Positions 53,808 through 62,046 are shown, counted from the stretch's first letter. The stretch is 64,000 bases of DNA from an uncultured Flavobacteriales bacterium (GCA_903825395.1 CAIKAF010000026.1:18524-82523), one strand, 5' to 3'. Program-made: numbers and translations. The notes: generated by a model not told the origin, from the letters alone.

Positions 53808-54218
53808 ATGAGGGCGCTGTTTGTTGTATGGGTTATGTTGATGCTGGGTGGCCCAGTGTCGGGGCAGCTGAATTCCAGCGCCTTAAAGGGCATTTGGCGG
53901 CAGCCCGAATTGGGAATTGTGCTTCAAATGGAGCAGCACGGGGCCTATATGTATGGGAAGGTGGTGGGTCATACCAAGTTTTCCGGGCGTTCTGCCTTGT
54001 CTTTGAGTTCAGACGTTCGGCCGGGTCATTTTGTCCTTCAGGAACTAAGGCCCATTCAGTTGGGGCTTTGGCAGGGCATTTGGAACAATGGGCCTAAAGG
54101 GCGCGGCGTTCGCTCAATTCGCTTGCGCAGTCTTTCCCCTGACGCCTGGCAGCTGTACATTCAGCGCGGGCCGTTTTGGTTCAAGTTAAAGCTTGGCCGT
54201 TTTGTTCCTGAAAAATAA
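53808..54218 (+). CDS. Exported DUF2147-like protein
   Basis: 136 residues with a signal peptide (MRALFVVWVMLMLGGPVSGQ). The mature part starts ALKGIWRQPELGIVLQMEQHGAYMYGKVVGH and ends LYIQRGPFWFKLKLGRFVPEK, a short beta-barrel pattern like DUF2147. A TATCTTTC sequence is 8 nt upstream. Function unknown. Confidence 0.6.
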   Translation: MRALFVVWVMLMLGGPVSGQLNSSALKGIWRQPELGIVLQMEQHGAYMYGKVVGHTKFSGRSALSLSSDVRPGHFVLQELRPIQLGLWQGIWNNGPKGRGVRSIRLRSLSPDAWQLYIQRGPFWFKLKLGRFVPEK

Positions 54219-54247
54219 TTTTTCTGTGTTGGGGCGAATTTTGGTGT

Positions 54248-54391
54248 GGGCGGCAGCCGGGCTTTCTGGGCTAGTCCGCGCCGGCAGGTGGCGGGGCCAG
54301 CGGGTTTACGGTGGCTCCCAAGGTCGCCTCCGCACCACGCGGCCCCGGCACCTGCCGTCTTGCGGGCAAGCCCTATCAATCCCTGCCGCCA
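54248..54391 (-). repeat. Family A structured repeat, copy 9
   Basis: Third stem CGGCAGGTG/CACCTGCCG and GGGGCC/GGCCCC. The loop reads GACCTTGGGA in element orientation. It begins 30 nt after the DUF2147-like stop, between convergent genes. Confidence 0.87.
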
Positions 54392-54411
54392 CTCAAGGCC
54401 CAACTGCCATT

Positions 54412-54515
54412 TTTTAACCCAAAGGCCGCAAAGCCCCCTCGAACCCCTTCGCTATACGACATCTCCTCTGTGCCCTTTGCACCGAGTTGGGCTGTTTGGA
54501 GGTAAAAAAACATCA
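54412..54515. repeat. Family D CAAAGG-rich repeat, decayed copy
   Basis: CCCAAAGGCCGCAAAG, CCTCGAACCCCTTCGC, CTCTGTGCCCTTTGCACCGA and GGAGGTAAAAA match the 19.5-kb block in order, with substitutions. It sits downstream of family A copy 9. The remaining 40 bp up to the next gene show nothing. Confidence 0.6.
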
Positions 54516-54558
54516 AGCCCCCAATGCAGTCCATTAAAATTGAGTGAATCAAAGAAAT

Positions 54559-54870
54559 TTAAGGCGTCTTCCAATGCTGTTCGGCTTCCTTCAGCACCAG
54601 TTTCATGTCGTCCGGATGTGTAAAGTAATAGCGATAACTGCGGTTGAATTGGGCGGTGTCGGTACCCATGTGACTTAGCGCTTCGGCGGTCCATACCTCT
54701 GGTTGTTGTTGATAGTTGGCTGGCAACGCCTTTTGCTGTTGGGCGGCTTCAATAATAGAAAATTCCACCAAGGCTTCGGCAAATTTAGCCGGAGGCAATA
54801 CATCGGGAGGAATGCTGTTGCCCGAGCTGCATGCCAGGCCTACAATCATTAATAGGGCGATGCGGGGCAT
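54559..54870 (-). CDS. DUF4296-domain lipoprotein
   Basis: 103 residues: a signal with lipobox (LMIVGLAC), then the helical DUF4296 segment IPPDVLPPAKFAEALVEFSIIEAAQQQ and FNRSYRYYFTHPDDMKLVLKEAEQ. Common in Bacteroidota, function unknown. The ATG overlaps the stop of the coiled-coil gene by 1 nt. Confidence 0.8.
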   Translation of the reverse strand: MPRIALLMIVGLACSSGNSIPPDVLPPAKFAEALVEFSIIEAAQQQKALPANYQQQPEVWTAEALSHMGTDTAQFNRSYRYYFTHPDDMKLVLKEAEQHWKTP

Positions 54871-55769
54871 TAAAAAAGCGGTATGGTTTTGGTGCCGGCA
54901 AGGGCTCCGTCGATGTAGATTTCAATGGTATATGTTCCGGCAGGAAATACATCTTGTTGCCAAACAACTTCCCTAGCCAGGGCAGAACCATCAAAATTAA
55001 ATTCCACTTTTTTGCTGAAGGGCAGGTCTTGGCCTTGAAGGGTTTTGAACTTTTCAACGCCCTGAGCCGCATCAGCCAATACAAAGCCTTCCGGATTAAG
55101 TAAGCGCAAATGAGCCAAGTGGGTCCCTTTCGTGGCTACGCTGTTTTCAGCAATCACAAATGTCATGGCCAACCGATCGGTTTTTTTTGCTTTATCCGTA
55201 GGTTTTTCTTTTCCATTCCCGCGCAGTTCTACGGCAACACATTTAATTTCTTGCAACCGTAGTTGGGCGGCCAGCTCTACCTTTGACCGTAAGTTTTGAT
55301 TGCTTTCTCGGGTTTGGTCAAGGGCCACCGATAGTTCGGTATTTTCATACCTCAATTTTTTATTCTCCTCTTCCAATGCGGCAAGCCGGGCCAAGTATTC
55401 ATCTTTGGTTTTTTGCAGTTCGGCATACCTTAAACGCAACACCTGATAATCTTGGTTGCTGGCAATTAGCCCTGCGATTTGTTTTTTTTGTTCTTCAATT
55501 TTTTGAGTGGCCTCGGCCAGCAAAGAATCTAACGATTCACTTCGGCCTTTGTATTGGTCTAAATCGGCCAAGGCCAGGTTGACTTCTTTTTCCAAATCAA
55601 TTTTTCGTTCTGCCAGCGTATCTACCTGCTGCTGAATGGTAATGATCTGAGTGGATTGGCTGGAGTTGCGAAAAAGTAAAAAGACATTTAAGGCGACTGA
55701 GCACAGCAGCAGAACACCCAATACCAGCGTTTTGGTTGACCGTTTCATCGGTAGGTTCTCCTTTTCCAT
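54870..55769 (-). CDS. Membrane-anchored coiled-coil protein
   Basis: 299 residues. An N-terminal TM (about 13-33) is followed by a long coiled coil (about 45-165, LAERKIDLEKEVNLALADLDQ...LEEENKKLRYENTEL) and a C-terminal beta domain (about 195-299, RLAMTFVIAENSVATKGTHLAHLRLLNPEGFVLAD). The last domain is widespread in Bacteroidota without known function. A TACCTTTG box ends 4 nt before the ATG. It pairs with the DUF4296 lipoprotein. Confidence 0.72.
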   Translation of the reverse strand: MEKENLPMKRSTKTLVLGVLLLCSVALNVFLLFRNSSQSTQIITIQQQVDTLAERKIDLEKEVNLALADLDQYKGRSESLDSLLAEATQKIEEQKKQIAGLIASNQDYQVLRLRYAELQKTKDEYLARLAALEEENKKLRYENTELSVALDQTRESNQNLRSKVELAAQLRLQEIKCVAVELRGNGKEKPTDKAKKTDRLAMTFVIAENSVATKGTHLAHLRLLNPEGFVLADAAQGVEKFKTLQGQDLPFSKKVEFNFDGSALAREVVWQQDVFPAGTYTIEIYIDGALAGTKTIPLF

Positions 55770-55773
55770 ACTA

Positions 55774-55781
55774 CAAAGGTA
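55774..55781 (-). promoter_or_regulatory. -7 box of the coiled-coil gene
   Basis: Minus-strand TACCTTTG, 4 nt before the ATG. Confidence 0.65.
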
Positions 55782-55803
55782 AGAAGCCTTTACATACCAT
55801 GTT

Positions 55804-56877
55804 TCAGGGATTTTTAAGTCCGCTTCCCGTTAGTGGAATCAGTACATTCGGGGGCATTCCGGCCGATGTCCATGCCGCTAAACCCACCGCCGAAGTATAT
55901 TCGGTGTACCAGCCCTGTTGGCTAAGTTGCTGAGCTGCGTTCTGAATTTCTTGTTCGGAAACAGATAGAATTCGGCCTTGTGTTTCTTGAATGGCTTGCA
56001 GCATCTGAGTCAATCGAGGTGGATCGCCAATGGCAATTCCTGCCGCCATACTGGGTTTTGGGTCAACGGATGTGCCTGCCAACAGCGGAGCACAAGCGGT
56101 GGTTTGGGCTGCCGATAACCGAATTGGAGCAGGTAAGCAATGGGCGGCGCTCATTTCCTGAATCGCCAAAAAGCATCCCAAAAGCAAAGTCCCATTGCCA
56201 ACCGGGAATATTATTTCTTCCGGCCAACGGGCGGCACCTTGGTTCACCTGCTCTAGCAATTCCCATAAAAATGTTTTTGTGCCATGTAAAAAAAGGGGAT
56301 TCCAAACATGGCTGGCGAGGTAGGCCTCAGCCAATTCATTGAGCAGGGCCTGGGTTACCTGTTCCCGGTTTCCATCCACCAGCCGCACTTGGGCTCCATA
56401 GCTATTCAGCTGCTTTAGCTTCGAGGCCGGCAGACCAGCAGGGACGTAAATTCGGCAATCGATTCCCAGCCGAGCGGCATAGGCCGCCACTGAAATTCCG
56501 GCGTTGCCTGAGGAATCTTGGACTACGCGTTCCGGGCCAACTTGCTGTACATGCTGCATAAGGGCAACGGTGCCCCGATCTTTGTACGAGCCCGTTGGCA
56601 TCAGGTATTCCATTTTCAATTGGATGGATTGGCCCCCAAACTGGGCCGTTTCTACTGGTGTACAAGGTTCACCTAAGCCCATCCAAGACTCTGCCGTGGC
56701 AAATGGAATCAGGGGCGCATACCGCCGCATCCCCATCCATTCGCTAAAATTTGGTTTTTGGTTGATGTCCAATTCAAGCCAATGGCAAGGCTGGGCAGGA
56801 TGATCCAATCGCAGGGGCGCAGGCACCTTTTTCTTTTCTGGAAAATCCAGCCAGATGAGTTGGTATGGGGAATTCAT
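55804..56877 (-). CDS. Threonine-synthase-like PLP-dependent enzyme
   Basis: 357 residues from MNSPYQLIWLDFP; the ORF track's earlier start is rejected because the TACCTTCC box is 4 nt before this one. Fold-type II PLP enzyme: the Lys in PTGSYKDRGTVALM forms the Schiff base, QDSSGNAGISVAAYAARLG binds the phosphate and substrate, and PVGNGTLLLGCFLAIQEM and PLTGSGLKN complete the site. Closest to threonine synthase, but the ThrC N-terminal helical domain is short and no thr genes are near, so a related lyase is possible. Confidence 0.8.
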   Translation of the reverse strand: MNSPYQLIWLDFPEKKKVPAPLRLDHPAQPCHWLELDINQKPNFSEWMGMRRYAPLIPFATAESWMGLGEPCTPVETAQFGGQSIQLKMEYLMPTGSYKDRGTVALMQHVQQVGPERVVQDSSGNAGISVAAYAARLGIDCRIYVPAGLPASKLKQLNSYGAQVRLVDGNREQVTQALLNELAEAYLASHVWNPLFLHGTKTFLWELLEQVNQGAARWPEEIIFPVGNGTLLLGCFLAIQEMSAAHCLPAPIRLSAAQTTACAPLLAGTSVDPKPSMAAGIAIGDPPRLTQMLQAIQETQGRILSVSEQEIQNAAQQLSQQGWYTEYTSAVGLAAWTSAGMPPNVLIPLTGSGLKNP

Positions 56878-56881
56878 GGTT

Positions 56882-56889
56882 GGAAGGTA
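56882..56889 (-). promoter_or_regulatory. Weak -7 box of the threonine-synthase-like gene
   Basis: Minus-strand TACCTTCC, 4 nt before the ATG. Confidence 0.45.
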
Positions 56890-56926
56890 AAAAAAAACAA
56901 TGCAGCTCGGCAGCGCAGCACGGTGC

Positions 56927-57982
56927 TTAGCTCCACTTTTCCATGGTAAACGAAAAGGTAGAACCCTTTCCGGGAAGGGAACGGGCATGAATGGTCTGTT
57001 CATGGGCTTCCACCAAATGCTTTACAATGCTCAACCCCAACCCGCTTCCGCCTTGGTTTCGGCTCCGGCTTCGATCTACCCGATAAAACCGTTCAAACAG
57101 CCGATTCAAATGTTCTTCTGCAATCCCCGGACCATCGTCACTAACCTCAATCAGCATTCGATCGTCCATGTCGTAAAATGACACTTTGGTTTGTCCGTTT
57201 TCGTTTCCATAAGCGATGGAATTAACCAGCAAATTGGTTAGGATTTGGCGCAGGGCGTTCCTGTCGGCCCGAACATACATAGGAGCCGAATAGGTGTCTT
57301 TGAACATGAGCCGCACGTTTTTTTGCCGGGCTTTCATTTCCAGAAGCTCGAACACATCCCCAGTAAGAGAAACCAAATCCAGCCGTTCTACATCCATGTG
57401 GATGCGGCCTGATTCCAATTTGTGAATGGTGTCTAAATCTTCAATCAGCGAAATCATGCGTTCTACATTCTTTTCCGCGTTTTGAAGGTATTTTTCGGCA
57501 ATTTCAGTATCGTAGAGTCCTCCGTCCACTAGGGTGGATAAATAGCCCTGAATATTAAAGATGGGCGTTTTCAATTCATGAGACAGATTCCCGATGAAGT
57601 CTCGGCGGTAGGCTTCCATTTTTTGAAGTTCCTCCATCTCTGATTTTTGTCGGTTGGCCCATTGAATCACCTCGGCGTTTACCTCGCCAATCACGTCTCC
57701 CCCTGAGCGTATTCGGTTTTTTAAATTGGCTCCCGGAGTTTTAGATTTCAGCTGGTGAATGGTTTTATACACCAGTTTAATTTTGCGGTACAGAAACTTT
57801 TCAAGGATAAATTGAACCAAGCCATACAAGGCCAGCCCCATGGTTAAACAAATAATGAGGAACCAATACCAAGAGCCTGCAATGGGAACCAGCCAGGCTA
57901 GCAGCATCAACATAAGACCAAGAATGCCAGCACCTGCCAAAGCCACATACATGGCCAACAGCCTGGGAGAAGCATTTTTCAT
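56927..57982 (-). CDS. Sensor histidine kinase, PhoR-like
   Basis: 351 residues. Two adjacent TM segments (about 8-55) with almost no periplasmic loop, a short linker, the DHp helix with phosphoacceptor His in NLSHELKTPIFNI, and the ATP-binding N, G1 and G2 boxes (NLLVNSIAYGN, VSDDGPGI, GGSGLGLSIVKHLVEAH). The small sensor region is typical of PhoR-like kinases. It lies 24 nt after the response-regulator gene but has its own TACTTTTA box. Confidence 0.92.
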   Translation of the reverse strand: MKNASPRLLAMYVALAGAGILGLMLMLLAWLVPIAGSWYWFLIICLTMGLALYGLVQFILEKFLYRKIKLVYKTIHQLKSKTPGANLKNRIRSGGDVIGEVNAEVIQWANRQKSEMEELQKMEAYRRDFIGNLSHELKTPIFNIQGYLSTLVDGGLYDTEIAEKYLQNAEKNVERMISLIEDLDTIHKLESGRIHMDVERLDLVSLTGDVFELLEMKARQKNVRLMFKDTYSAPMYVRADRNALRQILTNLLVNSIAYGNENGQTKVSFYDMDDRMLIEVSDDGPGIAEEHLNRLFERFYRVDRSRSRNQGGSGLGLSIVKHLVEAHEQTIHARSLPGKGSTFSFTMEKWS

Positions 57983-57986
57983 GCGC

Positions 57987-57994
57987 TAAAAGTA
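57987..57994 (-). promoter_or_regulatory. Possible -7 box of the kinase gene
   Basis: Minus-strand TACTTTTA, 4 nt before the ATG; within the 24-nt gap after the regulator gene. Confidence 0.4.
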
Positions 57995-58006
57995 CAGAGA
58001 GCGAAC

Positions 58007-58693
58007 TTAAAACTCGAATTTATAGCCTACTCCTTTAACCGTTCGGATGTAGTCGTCGCCGAGTTTTTCACGCAATTTTCGAATGTGCACATCAATGGTG
58101 CGGTCGCCCACCACCACATCTTCGCCCCAGACCAATTTCAAAATTTTCTCTCGGCTAAACACTTTTCCTGGTTTCGAGGCCAACAAAAACAACAGTTCAA
58201 ATTCTTTTTTTGGCAGTTGCTGGCTTTCGCCATTTTTTTCAACCGTATAGGCTTCCCGGTTAATCAGCAAATCGCCCAGGGAAATTAAATCGGCCATTTC
58301 TCCTTCGGTGGCAGGTTGAATTCGGCGCAACAGGGCAGCTACTCTTGAAGTTAACACCCGAGGTTTGATGGGCTTGGTGATGTAATCGTCGGCTCCGGCA
58401 TCAAACCCTGCAATTTGAGAATAATCTTCGCCCCGAGCCGTTAGAAAAGCCACAAGGGTATGGGCTAGGGCCGCCTGACCGCGAATCATGCGGCAGGTTT
58501 CAATGCCATCCATATCGGGCATCATCACATCCAACAAAATCAAATGGGGCTTAAACTCCAAGGCTTTTACAATGGCAGTACGGCCATTGGAACTGACGTC
58601 CACCTCGTAGCCCTCACGCCGTAAATTGAACCCGATAAAATCCAAAATATCCGGTTCATCATCTACCAATAAAATGCGCAAGGGTTCACTCAT
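58007..58693 (-). CDS. OmpR/PhoB-family response regulator
   Basis: 228 residues: receiver domain (about 1-120) with LLVDDEPD, the phosphoacceptor Asp in LILLDVMMPDMDG and LTARGED, then a winged-helix domain (about 130-228) with DRTIDVHIRKLREKLGDDYIRTVKGVGYKF. It forms a pair with the downstream kinase. Three 11-bp-spaced TTAA half-sites upstream suggest that it autoregulates. Confidence 0.93.
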   Translation of the reverse strand: MSEPLRILLVDDEPDILDFIGFNLRREGYEVDVSSNGRTAIVKALEFKPHLILLDVMMPDMDGIETCRMIRGQAALAHTLVAFLTARGEDYSQIAGFDAGADDYITKPIKPRVLTSRVAALLRRIQPATEGEMADLISLGDLLINREAYTVEKNGESQQLPKKEFELLFLLASKPGKVFSREKILKLVWGEDVVVGDRTIDVHIRKLREKLGDDYIRTVKGVGYKFEF

Positions 58694-58721
58694 GGCTCGA
58701 AAGTTTATACAAAGAAATAGA

Positions 58722-58755
58722 GCTAAGGTTAAGCCAAGGTTAAATCTAATTTAAC
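58722..58755 (-). promoter_or_regulatory. Three 11-bp direct repeats, PhoP/PhoB-box-like operator
   Basis: Minus strand reads TTAAATTAGAT, TTAACCTTGGC, TTAACCTTAGC in direct succession, 29-62 nt upstream of the response-regulator ATG. The 11-bp period and TTAACN core match the spacing used by OmpR/PhoB-family dimers (B. subtilis PhoP boxes are TTAACA-N5). Confidence 0.6.
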
Positions 58756-58991
58756 AAAGAACCAAGTTTCAGATTACCCAGGGGGTGGTTTCTTCAAAAA
58801 GAAAAGCAAAAATTCCCTCCCTTGGGGTCATATCCGGCTGAGAATTGGTGTGCAGTCCGCCTATTCTCGTTGATTTTTTATGACTGAGATTGGCTGATTT
58901 TAGAGCAAAAGAGGGCTCAGGTTTTTTTAATGAATTGATAATGAGATTTTTATTTGGTTGAAAAAGAAGAAAAAAAAGTTGGTTATTACCT

Positions 58992-59024
58992 ATTGCAAAA
59001 ATTGATTCCTTTGCTCTAAATTTG
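58992..59024 (+). promoter_or_regulatory. Promoter of the Asp-rich protein gene
   Basis: TTG about 21 bp before TAAATTTG (59017-59024); the ATG is 26 nt further. The remaining intergenic sequence 58760-58990 is AT-rich with long A/T runs and no supportable gene. Confidence 0.55.
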
Positions 59025-59050
59025 CAGAAATACTTGAAACGAAATCTACT

Positions 59051-59266
59051 ATGAATGTCCATTTGACTAGCATTGAAGAGGTTAATCTGTTCGATTCAGC
59101 CGAAGCATTTCCCCGTATTGCCGGAAAGCAAAATTCATCCGACGATGATGATGAGTATTTCGATGACGATGATGACGATGATGATTTGGATGATGATTTG
59201 GACTTTTTAGACGACGACGATGACGACGATTACGACGATTTTGGTGGCGAAGACGATTTTTATTGA
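59051..59266 (+). CDS. Extremely Asp-rich 71-residue protein
   Basis: 71 residues of which about 28 are Asp, mostly in runs (DDDDDDDDLDDDLDFLDDDDDDD). The first 30 residues (MNVHLTSIEEVNLFDSAEAFPRIAGKQ) are ordinary, so the reading frame looks genuine. The gene has its own promoter and terminator. The tract is encoded by both GAT and GAC codons, arguing against simple recent slippage. Possible roles include a cation buffer or a DNA mimic, but nothing supports one over the other. Confidence 0.7.
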   Translation: MNVHLTSIEEVNLFDSAEAFPRIAGKQNSSDDDDEYFDDDDDDDDLDDDLDFLDDDDDDDYDDFGGEDDFY

Positions 59267-59336
59267 TTGATTCCACCTCTGCTCAGCCAGACTAAGGTCT
59301 GCCGCTGTCCGTTCATTCGTAAAGCATATCTGTTTT

Positions 59337-59361
59337 AAATCCCTTCGGGGATTTTTTTTTG
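59337..59361 (+). terminator. Rho-independent terminator of the Asp-rich gene
   Basis: AAATCCC-TTCG-GGGATTT followed by a run of T, 70 nt after the stop codon. Confidence 0.9.
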
Positions 59362-59397
59362 ACCAAGTCAAAGCAAGAGGTTCTAGCCAAGGGGCGC

Positions 59398-59543
59398 TGC
59401 GGGCGGGATTGAAGGAGTTAGCACGCAAGGATGGCAGAGCCGGGCACGCGCGGCGCGGAGGCGACTTTAGGAGCCCCCGCAAGCCCGCTGAGCCCGACTT
59501 CTGCCAGCCGCGGACTAACCCTGAAAGCCCGATTACCCGCCCC
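59398..59543 (+). repeat. Family A structured repeat, copy 10
   Basis: Outer stem GGGCGGG/CCCGCCC as in copy 7, second stem GTTAG/CTAAC, third stem TGGCAGA..GGGC/GCCC..TCTGCCA, loop GACTTTAGGA. It lies between the terminator above and the DUF349 gene promoter. Confidence 0.88.
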
Positions 59544-59575
59544 AATAAAAAAAACGTGGACTTTCCGCATTTCTA

Positions 59576-59583
59576 TATCTTTG
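59576..59583 (+). promoter_or_regulatory. -7 box of the DUF349 gene
   Basis: TATCTTTG 25 nt upstream of the ATG, just downstream of family A copy 10. Confidence 0.6.
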
Positions 59584-59608
59584 CTTCCCTAAATAAATCA
59601 TTGACACT

Positions 59609-61510
59609 ATGATTCACCTAGATGAAAAGGATGAGTCCAACTCCTCAGGACAACCCATTGCCGCGGCGGAATCGCTAGAACAAACCGCTGTAGAAAGCGC
59701 GACTGCAGATGAAACCGGCGATGCGGAAGAGCCTGAATTTGAATTGGATAGCGCTGAATCGGAAGATGAAGCGGAAATTCAAATGGAGGAAAAGGATTTT
59801 GCCGGCGAAGCTCCAGAACTAGTGTACAACTGGCTGAGCAGCAATAAAGACGATGCCAGCATTTGGCAGCACCGCCGAGCCTACCAATCCTTGCGTCAAC
59901 GTGTTCATGAATTGATGGACGAAGATCGGCAGGTCAAGCTCCGCGCCTTCATGGCCCTAGACGATGCCGAAGAATCCGAATTTGTGTACGAACCGGCAGA
60001 AATTTTAAAGGAACTGCGCAGGCTGTCAAAGCAGTTCGGCGATGCCCTGAATCGGATTCGGAAACAAACTGAAAACGATCTGAATGCCAATTTGTTGGCT
60101 AAGAAAGATGTGCTGGATGAAATGCGGCAGGTCATTACCGACGAGTCGGACATTAAAAAGGCCATTCAAAAGTTTAGGACGCTGCTGAAACGCTGGAAAG
60201 AAATTGGCAGCATCCCCAGCCGCGAGGCCGATGTGGTGTACAACAACTACCGGCACTTCAATAAAATGTTCTTCGATTTTTTGCGCATCAACGAAGAATT
60301 GTCGCAAATGGACATTCAAAAGGTGCAGCAAATCCGCGAAGAACTCATTCAACAGGCAGAACGCCTAGCCGACGAGCCCTCGATAAACCAGTGCTTACAA
60401 CGCTTGCTAACTTTAAGAAAGGAATGGCGCGAGTCTGGCTATTTGCCCGATGACCTAGATCAGTCCACCTTCGAGCGCTTTAAAGCCGCTTGCGATGCCG
60501 TTTACAACCGCCGCGACGCCCATTACAAAGAACAAGATGAACTGCGGCAAGCCAATCTCACTTCAAAATTGAATTTGCTCGAGCAAATCAAAGGCCTTGC
60601 AACGGAAAACTATACCCAACTTTCAGACTGGAAAAAAGCCGAAGAACAGTTTCAAACCCTGGATGCCGATTGGAGAAAAGTAGGCTCTGTACCCCGGGCA
60701 CAAAGCAATTCCATTTGGGCCGAATTTCTGGAAGCTAAAAAGCAATTCTTTAAACATCGGAATCGGATATTCAAAGAACAACAATCCAAATATGCCGAAG
60801 CAGTAAAGGTTAAAACTGCGTTGATCGAGGAAGCCGAGGCGCTGAAAGACAGTCAAAAGTGGAAAGAAACCACCGAAAAAATTAAGGTTCTACAGCAACG
60901 CTGGAAAGCAAGTCCCCCCGTAGATCGGAAGCGCTCTGACGCGCTATGGAATCGCTTTCGAGCCGCTTGCGATGGGTTTTTTGAGTCCAAAAAGAACTGG
61001 TTCGAGGGTCAATCTGGCCGGGAACAAGATAATCTGAAACAAAAACAAGCCGTCTTGGCCGAACTGCAGCAATGCAACCTGGAATCGGAAGAAGAAGCAC
61101 AGGCCGCCCTAGCCGAACTGCAAAAAAAATGGGAGTCCATCGGTTTTGTTCCCTTTAAAGAAAAAGCAGGCTTAGAATCTGCTTGGGATGAAGCCGTAGC
61201 CAATCTGCGTCAACGCCTGGGCATTGACCCCGAACGGCAGGCAAAAATGGCCTACAAGGAAAAACTAGAGGCCATGGACGACAAAAAACTGACGGACGAA
61301 CGCCGCTTCCTAGGCAGCAAGGCCAAACAAATCCAAGATGAAATCATACAGATTGAAAACAGCTTGGAACGCTTTATCAATGTAAAAGGCAACGAATCGT
61401 TCCTGCGCCCCCACAAACTTCGGATTGAGCGGTTGCGTGTTGAATTGGAAGGCATTGAATCGCGCCGTCAACAGCTCAAAGTGGTGATTAAACAGCGCGG
61501 ATTGAATTAA
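59609..61510 (+). CDS. DUF349-repeat protein
   Basis: 633 residues. An acidic N-terminal stretch (about 1-65, EFELDSAESEDEAEIQMEEKD) is followed by five or more DUF349 helical repeats with the recurring Trp-Lys and G-(x)-(V/I/L)-P turns (RWKEIGSIPS, EWRESGYLPDD, DWRKVGSVPRA, RWKASPPVDR, KWESIGFVPFK). The C-terminus is a coiled coil (DEIIQIENSLERF...LRIERLRVELEGIESRRQ). Common in Bacteroidota; function unknown, perhaps a cytoplasmic scaffold. Confidence 0.88.
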   Translation: MIHLDEKDESNSSGQPIAAAESLEQTAVESATADETGDAEEPEFELDSAESEDEAEIQMEEKDFAGEAPELVYNWLSSNKDDASIWQHRRAYQSLRQRVHELMDEDRQVKLRAFMALDDAEESEFVYEPAEILKELRRLSKQFGDALNRIRKQTENDLNANLLAKKDVLDEMRQVITDESDIKKAIQKFRTLLKRWKEIGSIPSREADVVYNNYRHFNKMFFDFLRINEELSQMDIQKVQQIREELIQQAERLADEPSINQCLQRLLTLRKEWRESGYLPDDLDQSTFERFKAACDAVYNRRDAHYKEQDELRQANLTSKLNLLEQIKGLATENYTQLSDWKKAEEQFQTLDADWRKVGSVPRAQSNSIWAEFLEAKKQFFKHRNRIFKEQQSKYAEAVKVKTALIEEAEALKDSQKWKETTEKIKVLQQRWKASPPVDRKRSDALWNRFRAACDGFFESKKNWFEGQSGREQDNLKQKQAVLAELQQCNLESEEEAQAALAELQKKWESIGFVPFKEKAGLESAWDEAVANLRQRLGIDPERQAKMAYKEKLEAMDDKKLTDERRFLGSKAKQIQDEIIQIENSLERFINVKGNESFLRPHKLRIERLRVELEGIESRRQQLKVVIKQRGLN

Positions 61511-62046
61511 GCGCTTGGTTCATTTTCTCGGGGTTATTCAACCTCTACCTTCTGCCGTTTTTAATAGCATAAGATAGGTAGATTTGATGGTGCTATAGGA
61601 AATTTCAACCTTGGACTTGAAACTTAAAAAATCCTTCCGTAAATTTGAAGTATTCATCGATGAAGCGTTGTTTTTGGCTTCGTCACGTACTTGGGGTGGC
61701 GAAGGACAGTTAGGGTTCTTTTTGATGTGAACTAAGGGAATTGGGGAAGGCTGTAAAGTTGAACCCGGTTCGCCATGGGGGTCTCAGAAAAGCCTTCTAT
61801 ATCAACCTTGTTGATTTGGAGGGCGGGAGCTTGGGAATGAGACGGGTGAAACTGGTAGATTCACCTTTTTCGGAAAGGGATTTGGAAGTAAGGTTTTCAG
61901 GTTACCTGGATAGGGTAGTAGTGCAGTCGGTTCAGCTTTTTTGGGTTGGATGCGGCGGATTAGGTATTGGAGGTGTGTCATCTTTTGGGGCCCAGAAAAA
62001 AGGGTACCCTTGAAATAAGCCCCCCGAAATGAAATCGGCCCAAAGC
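61511..62046. other. Intergenic 536 bp without a supportable gene
   Basis: The ORF at 61741-62013 begins at TTG, has no recognisable product and no promoter box. Its text (LNPVRHGG...LVDLEGGSLGMRRVKL) could be a decayed fragment of a sorting-domain-like sequence. No repeat of families A-E was found here. Confidence 0.4.

Noticed and set aside
58769-59062. 97-aa minus-strand ORF between the response regulator and the Asp-rich gene
   Set aside because: AT-rich, overlaps the plausible promoter and start of the Asp-rich gene, and no domain is visible.
61741-62013. 90-aa ORF in the 61.5-62 kb gap
   Set aside because: TTG start, no promoter box, no recognisable domain; possibly a decayed fragment.
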